Translations under genes and position numbers: made by a program
The notes under the pieces: generated by a model
The model's database searches: none
What the model saw: only the letters and a program-made list of their open reading frames with translations
What the model was told of the DNA's origin: nothing
In this document: positions 1 through 5,348 of the stretch, piece by piece
How positions within the stretch are numbered: position 1 is the stretch's first letter
Layout of the letters: every line of letters begins with the position of its first letter
Assembly (NCBI GenBank): GCA_902461085.1
Contig: CABPWH010000095.1
Coordinates: 1-5,880 of the forward strand
Length of the DNA stretch: 5,880 bases
Direction: 5' to 3'
Origin: an uncultured Collinsella sp.
GTDB taxonomy: Bacteria > Actinomycetota > Coriobacteriia > Coriobacteriales > Coriobacteriaceae

Positions 1-732
1 AGCGGCGTGTGGGGCGACGACGGGGCGGTCGAGAGCTGCCTCGAAGCGGTCGGCCATCGTGGGGTCGCTGAGCGTGTCGACTTGGTTGAGCATGACGCGT
101 GCGGTGCTGAGTTTCAGCGCCTGCATCTCGGCATTGAGCACCTGGGCGACGCGCTCGGGCGTGGCGATGTCGGTGAGCTCGCAGCCGCAACGCTCGCAAA
201 AGAGCTCGGGGCGGTGGACGGCTTCGTTGATGGGCTTGCTGAGTCCCGAGGCGCCGACGACCCAGACAACGTTTGCCGTGCCGGCGGGAATTACCGGCTC
301 CCAGGCGGCATGCGCCTTGAGCGGGAGTCGCTTGCTGCCGTCCGCCTCGGCCAACACATAGTCAAAGCGCTGTGCCAGCCCGCCGAGTGGCTCGGCGGGG
401 GCGGAGAGCTTGCCTGTCTCCGGGTCCAAAACACCCGCCTGGCAGATACTTCCGCGGCTCATGCCAGCGCATGCCTCGCAGGTGCAGCCGGGAACATGCA
501 GGGCCCCCGGCTTCCAAGGCGCGGCGTCCAGACGACGGCCCGACCCGTCCCATGGCACGCCGGCGACGGGGAACATATGCGTGGTGGTGCAGAGGAGCAC
601 GCGGTCGCCAGCGCGCATAAGCTCAAGGCCGAGCGTCTTTAGCAAGGTCGACTTGCCGCCGCTGCCGATAATCGCGGTAATGCCCGGCTCGATCCTGAGC
701 GCCGAGGCAAGATTGCCGCTAACCGTTTCCAT
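1..732 (-). CDS. yqeC: YqeC-family selenium-dependent molybdenum hydroxylase accessory protein (C-terminus off the left edge)
   Basis: Translated from the reverse complement, this frame stays open for 244 codons from ATG at 732 to base 1, so the C-terminus is missing. Visible features: a P-loop GSGGKST at residues 23-29, CTTTH at 48-52 after a hydrophobic strand, EADGSKRLPLK at 129-139 followed by EPVIP, VVGASGLSKPI at 158-168 with HRPE soon after, and LNQVD at 215-219, which resembles a GTPase-type NKxD element. This order matches the YqeC family, predicted ATP/GTP-binding accessory proteins that co-occur with selD, YqeB and molybdenum hydroxylases; the biochemical role is not established. 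The ATG is chosen because GGTGAG lies just upstream and it places the P-loop about 20 residues in. Unusual here are two cysteine groups, C83/C85/C88/C97 and C179/C182/C184. It is divergent from yqeB, with which it probably shares control. It is cytoplasmic; I see no signal peptide. Confidence 0.88.
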   Translation of the reverse strand, partial: METVSGNLASALRIEPGITAIIGSGGKSTLLKTLGLELMRAGDRVLLCTTTHMFPVAGVPWDGSGRRLDAAPWKPGALHVPGCTCEACAGMSRGSICQAGVLDPETGKLSAPAEPLGGLAQRFDYVLAEADGSKRLPLKAHAAWEPVIPAGTANVVWVVGASGLSKPINEAVHRPELFCERCGCELTDIATPERVAQVLNAEMQALKLSTARVMLNQVDTLSDPTMADRFEAALDRPVVAPHAA

Positions 733-745
733 CTGCTCACCGCCG

Positions 746-751
746 TATAAT
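746..751 (+). promoter_or_regulatory. Candidate -10 box for yqeB-xdhC
   Basis: TATAAT is a perfect match to the sigma-70-type -10 consensus and lies in the only AT-rich stretch upstream of yqeB. No good -35 hexamer lies 16-18 bases upstream (the bases there read CCGTTT), so the promoter would be weak or activator-dependent. The predicted start near 757-759 would give a 5' leader of roughly 75 bases that includes the palindrome at 779-793. Confidence 0.4.
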
Positions 752-757
752 ACTGTG

Positions 758-788
758 ATAATAAATAATCATCAGAGTAGCGGTCGAA
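758..788 (-). promoter_or_regulatory. Candidate promoter for yqeC on the minus strand
   Basis: On the reverse strand TTCGAC (788-783) and TATTAT (763-758) are separated by 19 bases, giving a predicted start near 751 and a leader of about 19 bases that still contains GGTGAG before the yqeC ATG at 732. Spacing is longer than ideal and the -35 is a partial match, so this is a modest candidate. A second TATTAT at 752-747 would leave almost no leader and is less likely. Confidence 0.3.
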
Positions 789-793
789 CCGCT
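779..793. repeat. Short perfect palindrome AGCGGT-CGA-ACCGCT, operator candidate
   Basis: Six-base arms AGCGGT (779-784) and ACCGCT (788-793) flank CGA. It overlaps the putative yqeC -35 and lies within the putative yqeB leader, so a dimeric regulator bound here could affect both directions. The right arm runs into TTTT (793-796), so a small attenuator hairpin on the plus strand is an alternative, though the stem is short. Confidence 0.35.
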
Positions 794-834
794 TTTGCTC
801 TGCTCAAACCGTAGCACAGGGAGGTGCCTCGGGA

Positions 835-1629
835 ATGCTCGTTTATGTTCGCGGCGCCGGCGATATCGCCACGGGCGTCGCCGCTCGCTTGGTGCGCGCC
901 GGCGTGTCGGTCGTCATGGCCGATATCGCGGTCCCCACGTGCATCCGTCGCACAATCAGTTTTTGCGAGGCCATTCGCTTGGGCGAGGTCGAGGTCGAGG
1001 GCATTCGCGCCCGCTTGGCGCAGACGTCGAACGAGGCGCTTGAGATTACCGAGGCGGGGGATGTCGCCGTGGTGGTGGACCCCCAGGCACAGATGCTCGG
1101 CGAGCTGAAACCCGCGGCTGTGGTCGACGCGATTTTGGCCAAGCGCAACCTGGGCACCACGCGCGACATGGCGCCTGCCGTCATCGCCGTGGGGCCGGGC
1201 TTTACCGCGCCGGTCGATTGCGACGCCGTGGTCGAGACCATGCGCGGGCATTTTCTGGGCCGTGTCATTACCCAAGGTTCGCCCCAGCCCAACACGGGCG
1301 TGCCGGGCATTATCGCCGGCTTTGGCAAGGAGCGCGTTATCCACAGCCCCGCCGCCGGCGTGTTTCGGTCCGACCGCGCAATCGGCGACATCGTGCGCGC
1401 CGGAGACGTGATTGGCTACGCGGGCGATACACCCATGCGCACGCAGATCGATGGCTGTCTGCGCGGGCTTTTGGCGAACGGCGTGCAGGTGACCGAGGGC
1501 TTAAAATGCGCCGATGTCGATCCGCGCGGCGATGCCAGCTATATCAACTACATTTCGGACAAGGCGACGTCGGTCGGCGGCGGCGTGCTGGAGGCACTCG
1601 CTATGCTTACCGGTGTGTTCCAGGGATAG
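835..1629 (+). CDS. yqeB: YqeB / EF2563-family selenium-dependent molybdenum hydroxylase system protein
   Basis: The gene encodes 264 residues, a normal full length for the family. It opens with a strand and a glycine-rich nucleotide-binding turn, RGAGDIATG at residues 6-14, typical of a Rossmann-like fold. It continues with PTCIRRTISFCEAI (34-47), then the hallmark central block around VGPGFTAPVDCDAVVET (119-135) and MRGHFLGRVI (136-145), then QGSPQPNTG (147-155) and SPAAG (171-175). These identify the YqeB family, which by comparative genomics belongs to the selenium-dependent molybdenum hydroxylase trait with YqeC and SelD; the precise reaction is unknown. ATG at 835 is favoured by AGGGAGGT 9 bases upstream. 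The stop is 9 bases before the XdhC-family start, so the two genes are likely co-transcribed. It is cytoplasmic, with no membrane segment visible, and contains no in-frame TGA that would suggest selenocysteine. Confidence 0.92.
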   Translation: MLVYVRGAGDIATGVAARLVRAGVSVVMADIAVPTCIRRTISFCEAIRLGEVEVEGIRARLAQTSNEALEITEAGDVAVVVDPQAQMLGELKPAAVVDAILAKRNLGTTRDMAPAVIAVGPGFTAPVDCDAVVETMRGHFLGRVITQGSPQPNTGVPGIIAGFGKERVIHSPAAGVFRSDRAIGDIVRAGDVIGYAGDTPMRTQIDGCLRGLLANGVQVTEGLKCADVDPRGDASYINYISDKATSVGGGVLEALAMLTGVFQG

Positions 1630-1638
1630 GAAATTGCA

Positions 1639-2682
1639 ATGGAAAAGCTCGATGTGGTGAATGCAGCGCTTGGCGCTCTGAAGGCCGGTAAGACGTGCGA
1701 GCTCGTGGTCGTGGCCGGCACGGCGGGGTCGTCACCGCGCGGTGTGGGCGCATGGATGGCCGTCTTTGCCGATGGCAGCCAGGCGGGCACTATCGGCGGC
1801 GGCAAGATTGAGCTCTTTGCGCTGGATGAGGCGCGCGAACTCCTGAGCGCGGGACAGTCGCGTCTGGTCCGCTACACCATGGGCGGCGAGAACTCCGATA
1901 CCGGCATGATCTGCGGCGGAGCCATTTGCCTGTGCTATCTGCATCTGGATGCGACCCAGGCACCGTTGTTCCAGGAAATTGCCGACGTCTTGGTCTATCG
2001 GCGCATCGGCGACTTCGTCATCGACTTTGAGCCGTTTATCGCGAGCGCGCTCGAGGGCGATGTGGCCGAGTACCATGGCGAGGCATCGCGCCATACCATT
2101 GCGGGCTGCCCCGGGCTTTCACTGGTGGAGGAGGGGAGTAACGTCACCTACACCAACGCTGCCTCTGAGATTCCCGCGGCGCACATCGAGACGCTCTGCC
2201 CCGAGGGCCTGACCTACATCTTTGGCTGCGGACACGTGGGCGCCGCGACGGCGCGCGTGCTCACGGCGGCGGGCTTTGCCGTCGTGGCCTGCGATGACCG
2301 CCCCGGCACGTTGACGCCCGAATGGATGCCCGGTGTCTACGATCGTCGCCTGGTCGATTACAAGAACCTGAGCGAGCTGTGCCCCATCGGTCCGCGCGAC
2401 TTGGTGGTCGTCGCCACGGCGGGTCACAAGTCCGATATCGACGTGGTGATTCAGGCCATGCGTGCCAAGCCTGCCTACCTGGGCTGTCTGGGTTCGCGCC
2501 GCAAGACGGCCTTTGTGCGTGCCCGCCTGGAGCAGGAAGGTTTTACGCAGGACCAGATCGACGAGCTGCACCTTCCGATCGGCGTTGCCATCGAGGCCGA
2601 GGACCCCGAGGAGATCGCCATCTCCATCGCCGCCGAGATGATCCACCTGCGCCGCACCAAACTCGTCCCCCGCAAGCGCTAA
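1639..2682 (+). CDS. xdhC: XdhC/CoxI-family molybdenum hydroxylase maturation protein
   Basis: The 347-residue product has the two-domain XdhC layout. The N-terminal XdhC/CoxI domain shows GSSPRGVGAWM (30-40), GTIGGGKIE (50-58) and DTGMICGGAICL (87-98), in which Cys92 occupies the conserved GMxCGG position. The C-terminal domain begins with a Rossmann motif IFGCGHVG (194-201) followed by an acidic CDDRP, and ends with YLGCLGSRRK and IGVAIEAEDPEEIAISIAAEM, typical of XdhC_C. Family members bind molybdenum cofactor and assist its sulfuration and insertion into xanthine dehydrogenase-type enzymes. With YqeB and YqeC alongside, the client is probably a selenium-dependent hydroxylase, though no such enzyme lies in the window. 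The Shine-Dalgarno (AGGAAA) is weak and overlaps the yqeB stop, which fits coupled translation. A large hairpin with a T-tract follows. The symbol is by family; orthology with E. coli XdhC is not claimed. Confidence 0.9.
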   Translation: MEKLDVVNAALGALKAGKTCELVVVAGTAGSSPRGVGAWMAVFADGSQAGTIGGGKIELFALDEARELLSAGQSRLVRYTMGGENSDTGMICGGAICLCYLHLDATQAPLFQEIADVLVYRRIGDFVIDFEPFIASALEGDVAEYHGEASRHTIAGCPGLSLVEEGSNVTYTNAASEIPAAHIETLCPEGLTYIFGCGHVGAATARVLTAAGFAVVACDDRPGTLTPEWMPGVYDRRLVDYKNLSELCPIGPRDLVVVATAGHKSDIDVVIQAMRAKPAYLGCLGSRRKTAFVRARLEQEGFTQDQIDELHLPIGVAIEAEDPEEIAISIAAEMIHLRRTKLVPRKR

Positions 2683-2699
2683 TCGCATCCCCACCAATA

Positions 2700-2766
2700 A
2701 GTTGCGGTGAAATAGGGACTGTTTAAGCCTGTTAGACCGCCAAACAGTCCCTATTTCACCGCAACT
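2700..2766. repeat. Perfect 25-bp inverted repeat with 17-base loop
   Basis: The left arm at 2700-2724 (starting AGTTGCGGTGAAATAGGGAC) is exactly complementary to the right arm at 2742-2766; the loop spans 2725-2741. Such length and perfection exceed what a simple terminator needs. The arms contain the AT-rich core AAATAGGGACTGTTT, unlike the flanking GC-rich DNA. No transposase or target-site duplication is evident. It could be one copy of a dispersed palindromic intergenic element (REP- or MITE-like), which I cannot test here, and it may also act as a terminator. Confidence 0.9.
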
Positions 2767-2773
2767 GCTTTTT
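2700..2773 (+). terminator. Probable rho-independent terminator of the yqeB-xdhC operon
   Basis: The long hairpin at 2700-2766 begins 17 bases after the XdhC-family stop codon and is followed by TGC and then five T at 2769-2773. Transcribed rightward this gives a very stable stem and a short U-run, suitable for ending the cofactor operon before the ribosomal block. The reverse orientation lacks a T-run next to the stem, so bidirectional action is less likely. Confidence 0.6.
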
Positions 2774-2993
2774 GGGATCCATTTGTGCGGGGGAGTTGTG
2801 GAGTTGTGCAGGCAGACGAGGTTTTTCTGGAAATACGCTCCCGATGCGCGTATAGTACCGATTGTTTTGTCGGCTCCTGCTGCGTCGAGTCCAAACCGCG
2901 AAATGCCATGAGCGGCGCGGATGCAGCCAGGAGGCACGAGGACAACCCATCGTGGCCACGCCCCGTGCTTAAAACCCCAAGAAGGAGTGAACA
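2767..2993 (+). promoter_or_regulatory. Gene-free region upstream of rplE with candidate promoter and leader
   Basis: I find no credible gene in these 227 bases and no remnant of rplX in any frame. Visible elements are a tandem octamer GGAGTTGT at 2792-2807, a -10-like TATAGT at 2851-2856 with a poor -35 (CTGGAA at 2827-2832, 18-base spacing), the palindrome CGTGGCCACG at 2951-2960, and complementary GCACG (2934-2938) and CGTGC (2964-2968) that could enclose it. The rplE Shine-Dalgarno AAGGAG lies at 2982-2987. A start near 2862 would give a structured leader of about 130 bases. The promoter is tentative. Confidence 0.4.
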
Positions 2994-3551
2994 ATGGCAG
3001 AAGAGAAGTATGTGCCGCGTCTGAAGACCAAGTACAACAACGAGGTCAAGCAGCAGCTTCAGGACAAGTTCCAGTACGAGAACGTCATGATGATCCCCAA
3101 GTTTGAGAAGATCGTCGTGAACATGGGTGTCGGCGAGGCCGCTACCGATTCCAAGGCCATCGACGGTGCCGTGCGCGACCTGCGCGCCATCACCGGACAG
3201 CAGCCGATGATCACCCGTGCCCGTAAGTCCATCGCTACCTTCCGCCTGCGCGCTGGTATGCCGATCGGCTGCAAGGTTACCCTGCGTGGCGACCGTATGT
3301 GGGAGTTCTTCGATCGTCTGACCTCCGTCGCGATCCCCCGTATCCGCGACTTCCGCGGCATCTCCGCCAAGAGCTTCGACGGCCGTGGTAACTTCTCCAT
3401 GGGCGTCACCGAGCAGCTCATCTTCCCCGAGATCGACTTCGACTCCGTCGATCACCAGCGTGGTATGGACATCACTTTCGTGACCACCGCCAACACCGAT
3501 GAGGAGGCCAAGGCCCTTCTGGACGCCTTCGGTTTCCCGTTCAAGAAATAG
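2994..3551 (+). CDS. rplE: 50S ribosomal protein L5
   Basis: L5 binds 5S rRNA in the central protuberance of the large subunit and contacts the P-site tRNA. The 185-residue product covers the whole family from MAEEKYVPRLKTKYNNEV. Recognisable blocks are FEKIVVNMGVGEA, AVRDLRAITGQQPMITRARKSIATFRLR, the GCKVTLRG strand, RIRDFRGISAKSFDGRGNFSMGVTEQ (in part 122-146) and the C-terminal DITFVTTANTDEEAKALL. E. coli L5 has 179 residues, so this is about normal. AAGGAG 6 bases before ATG fixes the start. It normally follows rplX closely in the spc operon; here rplX is not upstream and a possible promoter and leader take its place. In E. coli the spc operon is repressed by S8 binding near the rplE start; whether that holds here is unknown. 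Confidence 0.98.
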   Translation: MAEEKYVPRLKTKYNNEVKQQLQDKFQYENVMMIPKFEKIVVNMGVGEAATDSKAIDGAVRDLRAITGQQPMITRARKSIATFRLRAGMPIGCKVTLRGDRMWEFFDRLTSVAIPRIRDFRGISAKSFDGRGNFSMGVTEQLIFPEIDFDSVDHQRGMDITFVTTANTDEEAKALLDAFGFPFKK

Positions 3552-3566
3552 GTTCACCTGCCCTAT

Positions 3567-3596
3567 AAGCGCCGTTCCCACAAGGGGGCGGCGCTT
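3567..3596 (+). other. Strong hairpin between rplE and rpsN
   Basis: AAGCGCCG at 3567-3574 pairs perfectly with CGGCGCTT at 3589-3596, and the interior continues with two G-U pairs and three G-C pairs (3575-3579 with 3584-3588) to close on a four-base ACAA loop. This 13-pair stem lies in the 79-base gap between the rplE stop and the rpsN start, ending about 22 bases before the rpsN Shine-Dalgarno. No T-run follows, so it is not a standard terminator. An RNA processing site, stability element or regulatory protein site is possible. Confidence 0.7.
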
Positions 3597-3630
3597 GGGG
3601 CGAACAATACTCTATGTGAGGAGGATATAA

Positions 3631-3816
3631 GTGGCTAAGACATCGATGATCGTCAAGTGCAATCGCAAGCAGAAGTTCTCTACTCGTGAGTACACGCGCT
3701 GCCAGCGCTGCGGCCGTCCGCACTCTGTGTACCGCAAGTTCGGCCTGTGCCGTGTCTGCTTCCGTGAGCTTGCACTCAAGGGCGAGCTTCCCGGCGTTAA
3801 GAAGGCCAGCTGGTAA
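3631..3816 (+). CDS. rpsN: 30S ribosomal protein S14, zinc-binding type (S14 type Z)
   Basis: S14 is a small-subunit head protein needed for late 30S assembly. At 61 residues it is the short type. Two CxxC pairs, C24/C27 (CQRC) and C40/C43 (CRVC), form the zinc site that distinguishes it from the longer zinc-free paralogue. The C-terminus GELPGVKKASW is a family hallmark. The start is GTG at 3631 with AGGAGG at 3619-3624, six bases upstream. It keeps its canonical place between rplE and rpsH. Organisms with zinc-type S14 sometimes carry a zinc-free copy under zinc-limitation control; none is visible here. Gaps on both sides are unusually roomy (79 and 119 bases) for this operon. Confidence 0.98.
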   Translation: MAKTSMIVKCNRKQKFSTREYTRCQRCGRPHSVYRKFGLCRVCFRELALKGELPGVKKASW

Positions 3817-3935
3817 GTCACTACCAGCGTTTCAAGCATCAGTTTGGAACAGGGAAAACGCGCTAAATAGGCTTTGCCGTTAAGGGCGGCGAAGAACCAA
3901 GAGCACGTGTTCATCAAGAACGAAGGAGAATCTGT
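3817..3935 (+). other. Long intra-operon gap between rpsN and rpsH
   Basis: This 119-base gap has no open frame of note. CTTTGCC (3872-3878) can pair with GGCGAAG (3888-3894) across a nine-base loop, including one G-U pair, giving a moderate hairpin without a following T-run. The right end carries AAGGAG at 3923-3928 for rpsH. I see no promoter with both boxes. The hairpin is weaker than those before rpsN and rplR. Confidence 0.4.
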
Positions 3936-4334
3936 ATGAACCTTACAGACCCGATCGCAGATATGCTTACGCGCATCCGTAACGCTAACTCTGTGAACAA
4001 GGCCACGGTCTCCATGCCGAGCAGCAAGAAGCTCGTCGAGATCGCTCGTGTTCTGCACGAGGAGGGCTACATCGAGGGCTACGATGTCGAGGACACCGTT
4101 CCCCAGAAGACTCTGCACATCACGCTTAAGTATGGTCCCAAGAAGGCTAAGGTCATCAACGGCATCCGCCGCATTTCCAAGCCGGGCCTGCGTAAGTACA
4201 CCGGCGTTGCCGACATGCCCCGCGTCCGCGGTGGCCTTGGTACCGCCATTATTTCCACCAGCCATGGCGTTATGACCGACCGCGATGCTCGCAAGCACAA
4301 CGTCGGCGGCGAGATCATCGCTTACGTCTGGTAA
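3936..4334 (+). CDS. rpsH: 30S ribosomal protein S8
   Basis: S8 binds helix 21 of 16S rRNA and is a primary assembly protein of the 30S platform; in E. coli it also represses the spc operon. The 132-residue product is full length: NLTDPIADMLTRIRNAN at the N-terminus, SSKKLVEIARVLHEEGYI next, the central LKYGPKKAKVINGIRRISKPGLR, and the diagnostic C-terminus ISTSHGVMTDRDARKHNVGG followed by EIIAYVW. ATG at 3936 is supported by AAGGAG seven bases upstream. The stop is 33 bases before the rplF start, so the genes are co-transcribed. Confidence 0.98.
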   Translation: MNLTDPIADMLTRIRNANSVNKATVSMPSSKKLVEIARVLHEEGYIEGYDVEDTVPQKTLHITLKYGPKKAKVINGIRRISKPGLRKYTGVADMPRVRGGLGTAIISTSHGVMTDRDARKHNVGGEIIAYVW

Positions 4335-4367
4335 TTCGGTCGGTAGGTAGAAGGAAAGGAGATCACC

Positions 4368-4904
4368 GTGTCTCGTATCGGTAATAAGCCTGTCCAGATT
4401 CCCGCCGGAGTCGAAGTGGCAGTCAACGGCAACAACGTTGTCGTCAAGGGCCCCAAGGGCCAGCTCGAGCTCGATGTTTTTGAGAAGCTCACCATCAACG
4501 TCGAGGACAACGTCCTCACCGTTTCCCGTCCCGACGACGAGCGTGAGACCCGTGCCCGCCACGGCCTCACCCGCGCCCTCATCCACAACATGGTTGTTGG
4601 CGTTTCCGAGGGCTTCGAGAAGAAGCTCGAGCTCGCCGGCGTCGGTTACCGCGTGCAGCAGAAGGGCAAGAACCTCGAGTTCTCCCTGGGCTTCTCGCAC
4701 CCCGTGATCGTCGAGGCTCCCGAGGGCATCACCTTCGAGGTTCCCGACAACACCCACGTGAACGTCAAGGGTATCAACAAGCAGCAGGTCGGTCAGATCG
4801 CCGCTGAGATCCGCGGCCATCGTCCTCCCGAGCCTTACAAGGGCAAGGGTATCCACTATGTTGGCGAGCACATCCGCCGCAAGCTGGGTAAGGCCGCCAA
4901 GTAG
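4368..4904 (+). CDS. rplF: 50S ribosomal protein L6
   Basis: L6 binds 23S rRNA near the sarcin-ricin loop and helps form the factor-binding region. The 178 residues match the usual length and show two L6 repeats: the first opens with SRIGNKPVQIPAGVEV and VVVKGPKGQLE, the second contains LGFSHPVIVEAPEGI and VNVKGINKQQVGQIAAEIR. The signature PEPYKGKGIHYVGEHIRRK lies near the C-terminus. Translation starts at GTG 4368: AAAGGAGATCACC immediately precedes it, an extended match to the anti-Shine-Dalgarno, suggesting strong initiation. It follows rpsH by 33 bases and precedes rplR by 75 bases that contain a stem-loop. Confidence 0.98.
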   Translation: MSRIGNKPVQIPAGVEVAVNGNNVVVKGPKGQLELDVFEKLTINVEDNVLTVSRPDDERETRARHGLTRALIHNMVVGVSEGFEKKLELAGVGYRVQQKGKNLEFSLGFSHPVIVEAPEGITFEVPDNTHVNVKGINKQQVGQIAAEIRGHRPPEPYKGKGIHYVGEHIRRKLGKAAK

Positions 4905-4918
4905 TCGTAACCGACTCA

Positions 4919-4966
4919 CTCGCATAAGACCAGCACCCCGTTAGGTGCTGGCGAGATCAACCTTTT
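4919..4966 (+). other. Stem-loop between rplF and rplR, possible attenuator
   Basis: CCAGCACC (4930-4937) and GGTGCTGG (4944-4951) form a perfect 8-bp stem with a six-base loop. CTCG (4919-4922) can further pair with CGAG (4952-4955) across a seven-base left bulge. A run of five T (4962-4966) follows about ten bases after the inner stem, directly before the rplR Shine-Dalgarno AGGAG (4968-4972). The distance to the T-run is longer than in an efficient terminator, so partial attenuation, RNA processing or ribosomal protein binding are all possible. Confidence 0.6.
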
Positions 4967-4979
4967 TAGGAGTTTACGT

Positions 4980-5348
4980 ATGAACAAGCATAAGGCGAAG
5001 CTGGAAGGCCTCAAGCGTCGTCAGCGTCGTGTTCGCGGCAAGGTCTCGGGTACCGCCGAGCGTCCGCGCCTTCGCGTGACCCGTACCAACGCCAACATCT
5101 ATGCCCAGATCATCGACGACAGCAAGGGCTCCAGCCTGACGCTCGTCTCCGCCTCGACCCTCGAGGCCGAGTTCAAGGGCACCCACACCTCGAACAAGGA
5201 GGCTGCGGAGAAGGTCGGTCAGCTCGTTGGCAAGCGCGCCATCGAGGCCGGCATCACCAAGGTCGCCTTCGATCGCGGTGGCCGTATCTACCATGGCCGC
5301 GTCAAGGCCCTCGCCGACGGTGCTCGTGCCGCCGGTCTCGAGTTCTAG
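4980..5348 (+). CDS. rplR: 50S ribosomal protein L18
   Basis: L18 binds 5S rRNA with L5 and places it in the central protuberance. The product has 122 residues, normal for bacteria. It has the basic N-terminal arm (KHKAKLEGLKRRQRRVRGKV), the RPRLRVTRTNANIYAQIIDD strand region, an ASTLEAEFK segment, and the conserved C-terminal KVAFDRGGRIYHGRVKALAD followed by GARAAGLEF. ATG at 4980 has AGGAG seven bases before it. Its stop codon TAG (5346-5348) overlaps the rpsE Shine-Dalgarno, which points to translational coupling with rpsE. Confidence 0.98.
   Translation: MNKHKAKLEGLKRRQRRVRGKVSGTAERPRLRVTRTNANIYAQIIDDSKGSSLTLVSASTLEAEFKGTHTSNKEAAEKVGQLVGKRAIEAGITKVAFDRGGRIYHGRVKALADGARAAGLEF

Larger units (their letters stand above)
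733..834. promoter_or_regulatory. Divergent intergenic control region between yqeC and yqeB
   Basis: This 102-base gap separates the leftward yqeC start (732) from the rightward yqeB start (835). Its left half (746-770) is strikingly AT-rich against GC-rich surroundings and carries -10-like boxes on both strands. It also contains a short perfect palindrome at 779-793 and, at the right end, the yqeB ribosome binding site AGGGAGGT at 818-825, 9 bases before ATG. All signals needed to start both transcription units must lie here or inside the gene starts. That it coordinates the two units is inference from layout. Confidence 0.6.

Noticed and set aside
7..642. 211-codon plus-strand open frame at the left edge
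   Set aside because: It is antisense to yqeC, whose translation carries a P-loop and family motifs. The plus-strand product has no recognisable domain.
2700..2766. CRISPR repeat or insertion sequence end
   Set aside because: There is only one palindromic unit with no spacer array, no transposase and no visible target-site duplication.
2908..2972. Possible leader peptides before rplE (ATG 2908, ATG 2921, GTG 2952 encoding six residues)
   Set aside because: The ATG frames run out of frame into rplE without good ribosome binding sites. The GTG lies 17 bases from AGGAGG, too far, and the peptide has no regulatory codon run.
2767..2993. tRNA, small RNA or degraded rplX in the gap
   Set aside because: I could not form a cloverleaf, and no frame gives the L24 KOW motif or its C-terminal basic tail.
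2119..2994. 291-codon minus-strand open frame over the end of the XdhC-family gene and the palindrome
   Set aside because: It is antisense to the Rossmann domain of the XdhC-family gene and crosses the inverted repeat. No supporting motif or ribosome binding site.
3612..4925. 437-codon open frame on the minus strand across rpsN, rpsH and rplF
   Set aside because: It is fully antisense to three certain ribosomal genes and arises from their strong C-ending codon bias. The Leu/Asp/Val/Gly-rich translation resembles no protein I know.
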